Shown piece by piece: positions 23,644 to 34,956 of a stretch of DNA of 64,000 bases. The notes beneath the pieces were generated by a model. The model worked only from the letters and a program-made list of their open reading frames with translations. It was not told the origin of the DNA and made no database searches. How positions within the stretch are numbered: position 1 is the stretch's first letter; the number at the start of each line of letters is the position of its first letter. The position numbers were made by a program, and so were the translations under genes. Source of the stretch: Albophoma yamanashiensis (lineage: Eukaryota; Ascomycota; Sordariomycetes; Hypocreales; Ophiocordycipitaceae). Where the stretch lies: contig BCKH01000005.1 in NCBI GenBank assembly GCA_001600555.1, positions 1,612,001-1,676,000 of the forward strand, in the 5' to 3' direction.

Positions 23644-24899
23644 TTACTTCTGGCCATTGTTGATCAGCACATTGGCGGTGCCGTCTGGAACATTCTGGAT
23701 AACGTCCTTTAAGCCATTCTTAGCGATATACTCGCAAAGACCAGAAGCCTTACGTCCCAAGCCCAGGAAGTAGGCACCAATACCAGCGACGTGGGGAGAG
23801 GCCATGGAGGTGCCGGAGATGGTGTTCGTTTGGCCGCCGAGCCAGGTACTGGTGATATCAGTACCTGGGGCGAGAACATCAACCAGGCTGCCAATGTTGG
23901 AGTAGTCCGCCAGGGTGTCATCCTTGACAGTGGCGCCAACGGTGCACGCGGTTGGCTCAGAGGCCGGGGAGTATCCGGCTGCATCCGCGCCATCGTTGCC
24001 AGCGGCGACTGCAAGGAAGATTCCAGCTTTGACGATAGCAGCAGCGGCCTTGTTAACGGCGTCCGACTTGCCACCACCTAGAGACATGTTCGCGACAATT
24101 CCTTTGGGACACTTCTGCTTCTTGGCATTCTTCGTCACATAGTCCATGCCAGCAATGACACCAGAGTAGCTGCCTGAGCCACTGGCATCGAGAACTTTAA
24201 CTCCGAATATGGACGTCTTCTTGGCAACACCGTAGGTCTTGGATCCAATAGTGCCGCTCACGTGCGTACCATGGCCATTTCCATCTGAGTTGTCCTTGTC
24301 GGCAAAGTTGGCGAGGAACTTGGCGCGGCCTTCAAACTCCTGGAGTCAAATTAGCCATTGCAGCGCTTGACATCATACTTGACCCTCAACTTACGGGGTG
24401 GCTAGCATCTACGCCGGTATCGATGATGAATGCGCAGGTGCCCTTACCGGCACTGCCATCGTACGTGTAGGTTGTGCTGTCAGGTCCCTCGTTGGAAAGA
24501 CGAGCCAGGCCCCAGTCAGCTCCCTCCTGGGTGGCTGAAATAGTAACAATAGCGTCGTGCTCGATAAAGTCAACCTGTTCATATATTATCAGCCCATGTC
24601 TCTCATCTACAGGGGATGAAACTTACATCGGGGTGGGCTCTGAGCTTCTGGAGCTCCTCAGGCTTCAAGCTGGCGGCGAATCCATGGAATGAATGTGTGT
24701 AGGTGTAGTCGGCGTTGGCAGCAATGCTTGCAACGGCAGTGTGAATGGAGCCGGTGTCGACGTGATCCTTCATCTTGACGATGTACTTGCCTTCGATGAT
24801 CTTGGCATTGCGAGGGACGAGGACAGGAGCAGGCGAGGATCGACTGGCAGGGGCAGCCATGGCCAAGGGGAGAAGAGCCAGGAGAGTAGCGGCGCGCAT
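23644..24899 (-). CDS. secreted subtilisin-like serine protease (proteinase K/Pr1 type)
   Basis: Predicted 382-aa S8 peptidase. Three exons: 24627-24899, 24395-24574 and 23644-24339. Introns 24575-24626 and 24340-24394 are in phase 0 with GTAAGT donors. A signal peptide (MRAATLLALLPLAMAAPA) is followed by an I9 propeptide inhibitor (KYIVKMKDHVDT ... YTYTHSFHGFAASLKPEEL), then the catalytic domain. The triad is Asp143 in IIDTGVDASHP, His174 in NGHGTHVSGT and Ser329 in GTSMASPHVAG; the oxyanion Asn is about 266 in AAGND. Length and motifs match cuticle-degrading proteases of hypocrealean insect and nematode pathogens (Pr1, VCP1), but the same fold occurs in saprotrophs. A TATA-like box lies about 150 nt upstream. 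There is no evident link to the metabolite cluster. Confidence 0.95.
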
Positions 24900-25045
24900 T
24901 TTGATTGTTGCTGTCGGAAACCGGTGGTAGGAACCAAGATTTAGGATGTTTATTTCTGAGGCAGTATTAAATCGAATTGTCTAAATCAGATGTTGAGTGA
25001 CAAGACTGGAGAGACAAAATCGTGTTTTCAGAGAAGGAACTCTCT

Positions 25046-25054
25046 CTATTTATC
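25046..25054 (-). promoter_or_regulatory. probable TATA box of the subtilisin gene
   Basis: GATAAATAG on the minus strand, about 150 nt upstream of the ATG at 24899. Confidence 0.35.
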
Positions 25055-27586
25055 CTCCCACTACTCCGGCTTCTCTGAGCGAGGGGAGCCTGTTGTTGTG
25101 ATCCTGCTCATAACACCGAACCCTGCCGTTCACATGATTTGTCGCTATTGTTGGTCATCTCTCAAGTGTCTCATGCACCCCATATCAAGCTTGCAATGGA
25201 GGCTTTGCCATTTGCCATCTCACGTGCGGGTCGATCAGCAGAACCGCCTCCCGAAAGCGGTTGAGTTGACGCTGATCGGACGAATTTGACAGGACCCTGG
25301 TGATCTGTCGTATCGGCGGCTACATATGCAACTACCAAATGCAGCGTAGGGTGAGGGGACTTCTGGAGAAATGGAGCCCGTGGCCTAGCAGATTGCAGCA
25401 TTACCAAAGTGTACATGATAAGCAATTGAGGCATTATACTTAGTATAAGGTTAATTTGGCAGCCGGGCAATGAGCGACAGGTGTGGTTGTCAGCACTGGC
25501 ATTCGGCAACCGAAGATGGCAAATACTATCCTTGGCGGAAGGGTGCTTCGTAGCTGACGCCGGCCCAATGAGCTGCAATTGTCCGCCTCCTGAGGAACAA
25601 CCCAATTGCAAAGACATGACAGCTGTTCAACAGCCACCACGTTATTTGACCAGTTGCGCCGAACAGTCAATCACGAGCTGTCGAATGTAAGGCTCAATGC
25701 GATTCAGCATTGCAACCTGAAGGCGCAATCGCCGCGCTAGACCTAAGCTTGTCTTTTGCCAAACCTAGCAAGTCGCAATCGGAGCTGATGGGAAAAGGGC
25801 AAGAGCTGTATCGTCTTGTCCAGGGTATTGCTATAATTAGTCCTGGTCTTTGCGAGATCCTTCAGCGTAGCATGACGAGCAACTAAGTCTGGAAGTGAGA
25901 GAATGCATGAGGCAATCTCGAGGCCGCAATGAGACTGCACAGCGAACCCCCGAGCGTTTGCGGCTGGCAAGGGTCGGTCCAATCCCCCTCAGGTTTGGTG
26001 TCATTGCTGTGCTGACCTGCGGAGGACCGGTGCTGTTTGATGTCGTCCCATAGCGCCTGCTTGGGCATCCCTACGCCTGCGTCAACGCATATGGCCGAAA
26101 CATGACCCCGCCGCCGCTATGTGCCCGAGTGTGGAATCTGTCCAAAGAAGGAAGCTCTCTCCAATCTGCGTGATCATTCGGCACAAACGGCTTCCCAGCC
26201 CGTACTACGGCCGACTGGACAGTACGCCAAAACAGAAACATCGGAACTTGGCCTGCACGTTGGCCCAATGCATTGCTAATTTTGGGGTTCAACGCCAGAC
26301 AAAAATGACCGCAACCCTCACTTGTCAGCACAGGTCCTTGCGTGCCATGATCGAGTTGCTCATATTGTCCATACTGCCCTCTAGCCCCCTAAGCGTGGCG
26401 TTGCTTCACGCTGTGTCTCATGACACCAGCCCACCAAGGAATAGCTAGCTGCCTCTTCCATACACTCCTCCGCACTGCAGCACCACGCACCCCGGTTAGC
26501 GGGTTACTTTGGGATTAACTTTAACAAGATCATAAATTTAGTTTGCCTGTTTATCGGAATCCTTAATTTGTGGGTTGCGATTGTTGGCCTGTCGGAACGT
26601 TGGCCCCGCTTTCAACGCCCCATCCTCCACGTCACTCTCCCGTATCTTGCGTAACGAGATGAAATCGTAAACAACAAACTATATTGCATCAAGTTGCCTT
26701 TACTGGACACATAGGCGACTCACACTTGCCTTATTTGTGCAGTACATCCGCTGCTCCCGCATAGATAAGGGGCAGCACTTTATATATTTCGATGCTGATT
26801 GGTACGGAAGGATATCAGAGAAGTACACGTAGCTGTGTTGGCTTTCTGAGATGCAAGTCAGACTGTACCCTAGCTCATTTTAGACTCCAGAAGATCTTTT
26901 GATAGTACTTCAGATACACCTGCTATCCTCTCACGCGACACATGCGCCCATATCCTACGAGGTTCTTTCGGCAATGCTTCATTGATAGCCTTGATTCAAG
27001 GCTATGGAGAATGAACGCGTCAGCTACACAGGCTGTCCATTCTAATGCATTCATCCTTGGTACGTAATAGCATAGGCTGGGGGGTAATACATGCTACATA
27101 CGTCCTAACGAAGCCACACAACAGACAAGAAGTTTGCAGTATGAGAGGAATTGAAGACAACATGCGGGTAAATGTAAGAATGACTCCGTCTAACCTAATG
27201 CTTGAGGTCTTGTGAGTTGCACATCCCTCCACGTTCCTGGGCAAAGTTTGCCGTTTTGATTTGGCAGCCTTGTTCTCCCGGGAGCAGGATAAGGTCGCGA
27301 GGCTTCAAATGTATGGGATGTAGTAACATGACCCCAAACCCTTATCATACCAGACTCTGAATAGGATTACAATATGAAAAACATCCACTCCTGTGGCTCT
27401 GCTACAATTGTGCCTGTTTATATATGTAAGACCCCCTGGGTAGTGGTGGCATTCCCGCCAAGACCACTAATGAATGCTGTGACTGTGTCTGCCCTCTTCC
27501 ACTTCCAACGCTCGCAAACATCAAAATACACGCGCCTCTTCCCTGGCGCCTTTAAATTTGATATTTATGAATCCTCTGATTCTTGA
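25055..27586. other. 2.5-kb intergenic stretch
   Basis: Only short overlapping open frames (up to 148 codons at 25171-25617, minus) without recognisable domains or splice structure. No tRNA-like T-arm was noticed. I see nothing that can be annotated. Confidence 0.4.
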
Positions 27587-28519
27587 TCAAAGTTGAAGCG
27601 GATGCGCATCTAAATATTCCTCGAGGGTAGACAATCTGCCTCGCGCGTTTTTGGCAGCCCAGGCAACCAAATTCTCGGAGTCTGGACCGTAGAAGCCGCC
27701 GAACTCTTCCCCAAATTTGTACGCCTCCACGAAAATCTCTGGCGCGAACGGGATGCTGCTCTTGAATTCCTCATCCGACACTTGCTTGTACGTGACAGTT
27801 TTACCCGTGGCCTTGGAAATCGCGGCGACTATATCTTCGACGCTGTATTGTGCCGTCGCGGCACAGAATGTCTGACCTTCATACTTTTCCGGCTCAGCGA
27901 GAATAGCGCCGATGAATTTGCCGGTGTCACCAACAGCATCGATCATGGGTATCCGAGCCTTGGCAGACGTATTGCGCGTCATGACCCAGGTCCCATCGGG
28001 AGCCGGTTTCGGAGACAGAAACGGCTGAGACTGGAAATTCTCCATGAAGAACCCTGGCGAATAAAAGGCACTTTCGATTGGGAGGCCTCGAATGTACTTC
28101 TCAACCTTCGCCTTGGCGTCGAATGGAGTGACCTTTGTGAATTTGCCACCGGACAATTCCGTGACGGATGGCAAAGTGCTGAAGATGATGTATTTGGCAC
28201 CCTTCTCGACGGCGACGTCAGCAATTGTTTTGCCACTATTGTACTCGATTTCCACAGCGTCGGTTTCAAAGGAAGGTGTTGTCATGGCGAAGACGGTGTG
28301 CACTCCCTCTAAAGCCGTCTCGAGAGAGGTTCGGCTCGACGCATCACCCTGGACAACTTCAACTTTTTGCCGAAGCTGTTTGGCCTTGTCGGAGGTAACA
28401 TCGCGGGTGATGGCACGGATCTTGTACGTTTTGGAGAGCTCTGGGTCGTTCAGCACATAGTTGACAACTGACCCGCCTTGTTGGCCAGTGGCGCCGAAGA
28501 CAGCGAGGATTTTGCTCAT
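27587..28519 (-). CDS. NmrA-like family NAD(P)-binding protein
   Basis: Single-exon, 310-aa protein of the atypical short-chain dehydrogenase (NmrA/HSCARG) group. It starts MSKILAVFGATGQQGGSV, with the GxxGxxG nucleotide-binding loop at residues 9-15. Next come the Asp/Arg strand region (RAITRD), a QGD motif, YIIFSTLPS, and FYSPGFFMENF as in NmrA-like proteins. The usual catalytic YxxxK of classical SDRs is not evident, which fits a sensor or non-canonical oxidoreductase role. It is complete in length. A TATAAG element lies about 80 nt upstream. Its substrate, and any link to nitrogen or redox control, cannot be told from sequence. Confidence 0.9.
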   Translation of the reverse strand: MSKILAVFGATGQQGGSVVNYVLNDPELSKTYKIRAITRDVTSDKAKQLRQKVEVVQGDASSRTSLETALEGVHTVFAMTTPSFETDAVEIEYNSGKTIADVAVEKGAKYIIFSTLPSVTELSGGKFTKVTPFDAKAKVEKYIRGLPIESAFYSPGFFMENFQSQPFLSPKPAPDGTWVMTRNTSAKARIPMIDAVGDTGKFIGAILAEPEKYEGQTFCAATAQYSVEDIVAAISKATGKTVTYKQVSDEEFKSSIPFAPEIFVEAYKFGEEFGGFYGPDSENLVAWAAKNARGRLSTLEEYLDAHPLQL

Positions 28520-28596
28520 GTTGTAATTTTCTGCTTCTGCCTTGAAGGAATTCCGAATTGCAAATAATATCGATCAATAAAGTAGGCCCCGACGTT

Positions 28597-28604
28597 ACTT
28601 ATAT
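28597..28604 (-). promoter_or_regulatory. probable TATA box of the NmrA-like gene
   Basis: ATATAAGT on the minus strand, about 80 nt upstream of the ATG at 28519. Confidence 0.4.
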
Positions 28605-30594
28605 GTCGCGACAATGACCCGCAGCTGACATATGTTGATGCTTACATGGCCTCGGAGATGCTTTGATTTGTAATATCGTCGCCGCAACTCCGCAAGTCCG
28701 CATTGTAGATGGCAACTGCAGAGTGCTGCCGCGAACCCATTCTGTCGTGAAAACCTTGATCACTACCATTAAACGCAGGCCACCTACACAGGTTTGTCAT
28801 CGCCGACCGTCATTGTTAAAAGTTACCTACCTAGGTAATGGCTGGCGGGCAGCGCACTGTGCCAGTTGCTCCCACCGCATTCCAGGGCTCTAGACTCAAA
28901 GGATATATACCCGAATGCACAAGCCAGAATTGCCAGGGCTCCTTCGCTGGTCGGTCCAGTGTGTTTTCTAATCATTATTGCCCATATGGTTCTTTGGCTG
29001 GAGGCAAGGCGTCAGTTGAACCCGCATTAACTCATTGTAAATTCCCCTGTTTAAACTTATAGATGATCAGGATTTCCCTCTACCAGTTGCTTATAGGAAT
29101 GTTAAAGATCGATGCAACTGCAGTCATATCACCTCACGTAGTGGTACGCATGTTTTATTCGTATTTTGGGCTACAAGTGTCCAGTCGTAGTGCGAGATGC
29201 ACCGGCCCATGGTAAGAGTTGTAGACTTTGCTGTGTTTGCACACCTTTACCCATCTTATTGCCATTCTAACGTTTAATCCGAGACCTATGACCCCGACGG
29301 ACTGTTTATGACCAACTCCCACAAGCATATTGTGACGTATTGTGAGGACGGTGTAGTCGAGGATGGAAAGCTGTAGAAACTGGCTTTACGAAGTCCATAC
29401 ATGCTGTTTTCGAGCCCCAATAGCCCCCTCCGAGTCAGCATACAATCCGGCTAGGTGCCATTCACACAAACATTGACGTTCTGGCGCGAACGGGCTATCA
29501 TAGTCCGTTCACTGTCCGCAAGTAGATCCCTTCAAGTATGTATGTTGCGGAATTGGTTCTATTACACACCGCAGGCATTCATTCGGCGTCTCTGGGACGA
29601 GTCTATTTACTGCTTTGCCTCTCTAGGCTGGGCACAATGGGCATAATGAGCTGAGAGGCTCCAAACATGAGGACCGCGAACGGAGTGGATCCCAACTTCA
29701 ACACGCAACGCGGTGACAGAACGGCTTTAAGCTTATGTTTAGGTGCGAGAAAGCTCGGACCTCTGGGCCCGAGCGGGTGACGTTTCTCCAGTTCGGTACC
29801 CACTCGAGCAGCGGGTCAATGATTTGCCAAGCTCAGAGCCTGGGGTCGCGACCGTAGCGAAAGCAGCACGAGGATGAAGCAGAAAATGCCGTATTGAACG
29901 TTAAATCCCGCAAGTATTAGCGCCTTGGCGGGCTATGAATCGATGCAGCCACGCTCAGTGAGGGGAATCAAAACGTGCTCCGGAATGGCCCTGACATGGA
30001 ACCCCCCAACCTTGTCAGTGGTCATGGTGCAAGACTCCTATGGTGCCTTTGCATCGGCAAAGTCTTTCAAACGCCGCGTTGAGCGACCTGTTGAATATCC
30101 CGGCCTCAACTTCTTGTACTCGTACGCCACAGGTATTCGTACGGGGGAGATCCCATTTGCTTACGCCAAGGAATTGGTGCCCAAAGTCGAGGAGCTGAGG
30201 TGGGGGGAACACGCCAGATGGTTTTATCAGATTGATAAGATGGCCCACTAGCACCGCATTCCCAAGCTTCTCGTCGCATCCTGCGGCCATGTTTGGTTTG
30301 CGGGAGGGCGCCATTACATACGAGTATGCCCATCGGCCAAGCCTCCGCGTACGCGCAGTGGGGGCTGTGTACGCGTACGAAAACGTATAACTTGACAGCA
30401 TGAGCCATTTTGACACGCACACTGATCACATGTGGCGGTTGAAAGAGTTCACTGACCGGCTGGCTCTTGTGATTTCTCTGGGCCTTTAGCAGAAACAGGT
30501 GCGTTTGACTGCACTCGCTCTCAGAGAAGAAGTAGCGCGACAGCTGCTAAGGCTTCAGTAGCAGCGAGACACAATCCAAGCAAGCAACAGCATA
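28605..30594. other. 2-kb intergenic stretch
   Basis: No confident gene. One plus-strand frame, 29925-30251, reads more protein-like than its neighbours (for example PVEYPGLNFLYSYATG and RWGEHARWFYQIDKM). I recognise no family and see no partner exons, so it is not called as a gene. Confidence 0.35.
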
Positions 30595-32043
30595 ATGGCA
30601 GAGCCACAGCCGACGACACTCAACGGCCTCGCGGCCAGAATCACGGAGTTGACGGCGACATTCTCGCGGTTCCTCCAGGATAACGGCATTCCCGAGCCAT
30701 CATTTGCGGCGGACAGCCCGACGAGCTACACCGGGCTGACGGCCGAGAGCTTCATTGTCCGCCAGGCGCTGTTCGACGCACTCATGGACCTGGTTTATCT
30801 GAGCCAAGGTCCCAGCGAGAGCGTCTTCAACTACGTCCACACTGTACGGGAAACCGATGGGGAGGACGCGGGTTGAGCTGTTGCTAATGCTTCGATCGCA
30901 GTGCATGCCTGACGCTGCGACGCTCAACGTCCTCAACTACTTTGACTTCTGGGCGGCCGTGCCGCTCGAGGGTTCAGCCTCGTACGACGACATTGCCAAG
31001 CACACGGGCTTGCCGCGGGAAGTGGCCCACCGCATCCTCGAGCACGCGACGACGCTGCGACTGTTTGCGTCGACGGAACCAGGAAAGAGGGAAACGCACG
31101 TCAAGCACACCTCGCGCTCTGCGGCATTGGCAAAGAACGCTGGCCTGCGAGCGCTGGTGTCAACGCTGCTCGATGACGCCGGCCCGCCCATGACGGTGCT
31201 GCCCGAGGCGCTGCGACGATACACCTGCGGAAAGCCCGAGCTTACCAAGGACATGAACGAGACGGCATTTGCACTCTTTCACCAGCATGGCGTGTTTGGA
31301 AAATATGTCACGTCGTGGGACTTGCTGGAAAATGACGGCGAGGGGGACAGAAAGGGGTGGCGGCAGCGCAACTTTGTCGAGTTTATGCGCTATTTGAAAG
31401 ACATGTTCCAGCTGGAAAAGGTGATGCTCGAGTGCTACGACTGGAAGGCCGCCGGCAAGGCAACGGTTGTCGATGTAAGCGGCCGCATGAACACGATTGA
31501 GGCATAAGCTGACAATGTCAGGTCGGAGGCTCGGCCGGCCACGACTCGGTCGTTCTGGCGCAAAACTTCCCCGACCTCAGCATCACGGTGCAAGACCTTG
31601 GCCAGGTCAAGCCCGCGTACGAAGCCAATGTGCCCGCGGAGCTCAAGGAGCGCGTCAAGTTCATGGAGCACAGCTTCTTCGACCCGCAGCCCGTGCAGGC
31701 GGACGTGTTCCTCCTCAAGCTGATCCTGCACGACTGGCCCGACGCCGAGTCGATCCGGATCCTGCGCGGGTTGGTCCCCGCCATGAAGCCCGGCTCACGC
31801 GTCATCTTCATCGACTACGTCGGCAAGCACGGGGACAGCGAGGGTCCAGCGCTGCCGCGGTCGATCCAGGCCATGGGCACGGCGACGGACGTGCGCATGA
31901 TGGCTCTCTTCAACGCCAAGGAGCGGCCCGTGGAGGACTGGGAGCACATATTTCAGGCGGCGGACCCACGGTTCGACATTGTGCGCGCAAAGGCCGACCC
32001 GCTGACGTTCATGGTGGTGATTGAGGCTGTGCTGAGGGAGTGA
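30595..32043 (+). CDS. O-methyltransferase, COMT-like (PF00891 type)
   Basis: Predicted 447-aa SAM-dependent methyltransferase. Exons are 30595-30843, 30902-31474 and 31522-32043. Introns of 58 and 47 nt are phase 0 with acceptors CAG and TCAG. The N-terminal part carries the winged-helix dimerisation region (LNYFDFWAAVPLEGSASYDDIAKHTGLP, cited here only as a landmark around residues 90-120). The SAM loop VVDVGGSAG lies at about 272-280, and the catalytic His344 lies in LKLILHDWPDAES. Fungal enzymes of this type methylate phenolic or enolic hydroxyls of secondary metabolites. It stands alone, 10 kb from the pyrone cluster, and is much more GC-rich than the cluster genes. Substrate unknown. 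Confidence 0.9.
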
Positions 32044-33178
32044 GGGGAGCGGTTGGCATGGTGAAGCTGTCCCAGACGGTCCGGGTAGGAAAGGCCGTGA
32101 GTCGGGACGTCCTTGGTACGGGCGATGAGCGGCACCATCCGATGCCAGCACAGTGTTGCATGTATGGCGCGGTTCAGCGGTTCAGGATAGAGGCGAGTCG
32201 ACACGACCAGGCGCTGTCCCGGCGTGCGCGCACGTCACGGCGAATGACACCTTGCTATCTAGGGTCGTGAGCTTCCCGAAATGTCAAGGCTCTCCAATCT
32301 TGTGACTTGGACGACGGCCCCTGGACGACGCTTCCGGCAGCTCGGGAGTCGCCCGTGTTTGACGTGCTGATGGGGCACCTGCGGCCTGTACCATGGTCGT
32401 TGGGCGCGCCGGCAGTGACGCGGCGGCCGGGGCTGGTCCTTTGTGCAGCTGCTCCATCGGGACTGGAGGCGCATGCTGAGGTCGGGTGTTTGTGTTGGCG
32501 GGCCAGAGGGGATGTCGGAGATGGCGAGAAGAGGAGGCCGGAGTGCAAGGTAATTAAGGGAGGTCTCGATTGCAGCTTCGCGGGAGCGTCCCAGCGATCA
32601 GCGGCCCGCCCAGCCGAGCGGCCGGAGAGGCCTCCTCCCCCCGCCGCTGGCTCCCAACAGCTCTGGCGGCGCGCTGGACCCCTCTGTGCCACGTTCCTAG
32701 GTACCTGCCCTCGCTACCTTACCTTATTAGCTGGTTCTGGCTATGGCCACCTACACGTGAGGTAAGGTGCCCAAGGTACCTTGCTACGTAGGTAGGTAGG
32801 TAGGTAGGTAGATGCCCTGCCTTCCGTTGCCTGCACCACATCCATGACGGCTCCTGCTTCCATCGGAGTCGCGCGTTCGTCGGTTCTGCACACCAGCCGC
32901 AAACCCCAAACGCCGCCATCGCGAGTTCATTTGCAAAAGCTACAGCTTGACGGCGCGGGGCCTCAGCCTGCCACGGATACCCACAGTTTGTTTCAGCGCT
33001 CGGGGCTGGCAGCCTAGTGTACTCTGTAGCTCGGGCCCGGTTCAGCCCTAGGACCGATTCAGGAACCTCAGGTCGATTCCCCGTCAACCAGCGCCGCCAA
33101 TTGAAGCGCCATGAGAAGGATTCAAACGCCGTGGCCATGGCCATATCAGAGACGCAATCGCCAAAGTAGAGCGTCGCC
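32044..33178. other. GC-rich intergenic region
   Basis: Many long overlapping frames reflect high GC rather than genes; none shows a domain. It contains the GTAG microsatellite and a cluster of GGTACC/TACCTT words around 32699-32785, and ends at the LtrA-like gene. Confidence 0.4.
32788..32811. repeat. (GTAG)6 microsatellite
   Basis: Six perfect tandem GTAG units, about 370 nt upstream of the LtrA-like gene. Confidence 0.9.
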
Positions 33179-34579
33179 ATGAACTGCAACGAGCTCCAAG
33201 AAGGCCACCACCGCTCGCGGTACGTCATCAAGCGGCCCAAGGCGCTGCAGTGGTTCTACAACGGCCACCTGTACAAGGCGAGCGACGAGGAGCGCCAGGC
33301 TGGCCGCTTCGAGCTGTTTCTCGACCTGCTGTGTGAGCTTCCTCCGCCTTCCTCGCCCGGCGCGCAGGGGAGAGCCTCAATACTGACCTGTCGACCAGAC
33401 GTCGCCATCGTGGCCAACTTCAGCGATGACCTCGCAGAGCACCCCAGCGGCGCGAACCTGGCCAAGTACGTGCTCATCTTCGCGCCCGCCTGGTACATCT
33501 GGACGGATCTGCGCGAGATCATGAACTCGTACTACACCGACGACCTGATCCAGCGCCTCGTAGTGCTCTGGGTCATGGCGTTGCTGGTCCTCTACGCCAA
33601 CAACGCGCGCCTCGTCGACGAGGACCTCGCCGCTCTGCGCACGGCGGCGGGCGCCTACGTCGTCGCGCGCTTCACCACCCTGCTCGTCTTCCTCATCAGC
33701 AGCTTCGCCAGCCACCAGCACCGCACGCAAGCGCGCATCATGGCAGGCTTCATGTTCGTCGGCCTCTTCATCGCCGTGCCGCTCTTCTTCGGCAGCGTCA
33801 GCGTTGGCGCCAAGGCCGGCGTTGTGGCCGTCATGATTGCCTACCAGGAGGCCAGCTGGGCGCTGACGCTGAGTCCCTGGATCAAGCACCGGCTCAAGCT
33901 CAAGTACAGCACCGCCGTCGACATTGCGCACGAGATTGACCGCATGGCCGCCTTCTTCATCATCATCCTCGGTGAGTTTGTGTACAGCGTCATTGTTGGC
34001 GACCCGGCCGGCGTGGGTCTCACCACCGGCTACCTAAAGGCGGTCTTCACTCTCATCATCGCCTTTTGCCTCAATTGGCTGTACGTCAGCGGCGATGGCA
34101 GTCTTCAGGCCACTCATCCTATTCGCCGCTCCGCGTGGACGGCCTTTGGCTTCTTTCTGCTGCACCTGCCCATGTCGGCGTCGTTCCTCATCGGCGGCCA
34201 CATCTGCGCCATCAGCACCTCCCTGCCCCAGTTTGAGGACGGCCAGCGATGGCTGCTCGGCGGCGGACTGGGCGTTGGCATGTTCTGCCTGTGGATCTAC
34301 GGCATGCTCTACCGCACCGACGACGAAGACATCCTCGTCCTATCCAAATACCCGCGAATTGGCATGCGGCTCATTGTTGCTGTCGTGCTCATCGTGCTGC
34401 CCACGACGAACGACACGCTAGATACCACGCAATTCATGGCCATTGTCATGGCACTCATTGCTTTCCTGACGGTGTGGGAGACGGTCGGTGGGCTGATGAA
34501 AGGCGTCACATTCTTCGAGCCATGGACAGACACGGATCCGCCTGATGACATGGAGCAGATTGATGACGACGGGCAGTGA
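33179..34579 (+). CDS. low-temperature-requirement A (LtrA) family membrane protein
   Basis: Predicted 444-aa polytopic membrane protein. Exons are 33179-33332 and 33399-34579. Splicing the 66-nt intron (donor GTGAGC, branch CTGAC, acceptor CAG) restores the family signature FELFLDLLYVAIVANFS. Further LtrA marks are the charged motif HEIDRMAAFFIIILGEFVYSV near the middle and about ten hydrophobic segments. The C-terminus is acidic (DPPDDMEQIDDDGQ). The intron is a multiple of three without a stop, so unspliced mRNA would encode a variant with 22 extra residues inside the first membrane region. The biochemical role of fungal LtrA proteins is not established. Confidence 0.88.
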   Translation: MNCNELQEGHHRSRYVIKRPKALQWFYNGHLYKASDEERQAGRFELFLDLLCELPPPSSPGAQGRASILTCRPDVAIVANFSDDLAEHPSGANLAKYVLIFAPAWYIWTDLREIMNSYYTDDLIQRLVVLWVMALLVLYANNARLVDEDLAALRTAAGAYVVARFTTLLVFLISSFASHQHRTQARIMAGFMFVGLFIAVPLFFGSVSVGAKAGVVAVMIAYQEASWALTLSPWIKHRLKLKYSTAVDIAHEIDRMAAFFIIILGEFVYSVIVGDPAGVGLTTGYLKAVFTLIIAFCLNWLYVSGDGSLQATHPIRRSAWTAFGFFLLHLPMSASFLIGGHICAISTSLPQFEDGQRWLLGGGLGVGMFCLWIYGMLYRTDDEDILVLSKYPRIGMRLIVAVVLIVLPTTNDTLDTTQFMAIVMALIAFLTVWETVGGLMKGVTFFEPWTDTDPPDDMEQIDDDGQ

Positions 34580-34956
34580 GCGAGTACAAGGGAGGGCATG
34601 TCCGCAGGTGATGAGACAATAGTCTAACGAGGTGCGCCATATAGTTGCAATGTAATTACGGAGTAGAAGCATGTTCATAGCTCAAGGTAGCTGATGCTGT
34701 TACCGAAGCTAGAGCTGCCGGTGACTCAATGGACTTGTGACGCGCCGGCGTCACCGCCTGGCTGGTAGTGCTCACGAAAGCGCGCCCGGGATGAACGGAA
34801 CGGGGAGGGCCGGAAACGCGACCCGTAACAGCCCGCGCAGCCCAGACGTATCCCCCAATTCCATCATAAGAGTCGTCATGTCCTTGCCATGAAAACAGAG
34901 ATGGAAGCTCAATTCATTTCAGACTCGTTTAAGATAAACTCAGTGCACATCCCGCC
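34580..34956. other. short intergenic region
   Basis: No gene seen. One copy of TACGGAGTAG lies at 34657-34666, just downstream of the LtrA-like gene. Confidence 0.5.

Noticed and set aside
29925..30251. 108-codon plus-strand frame with aromatic-rich C-terminal half
   Set aside because: No family match from memory and no flanking exons. A chance frame remains the simpler reading.
32719..33240. 173-codon minus-strand frame over the LtrA start
   Set aside because: It runs through a microsatellite and antisense to a conserved gene, so it is a shadow frame.
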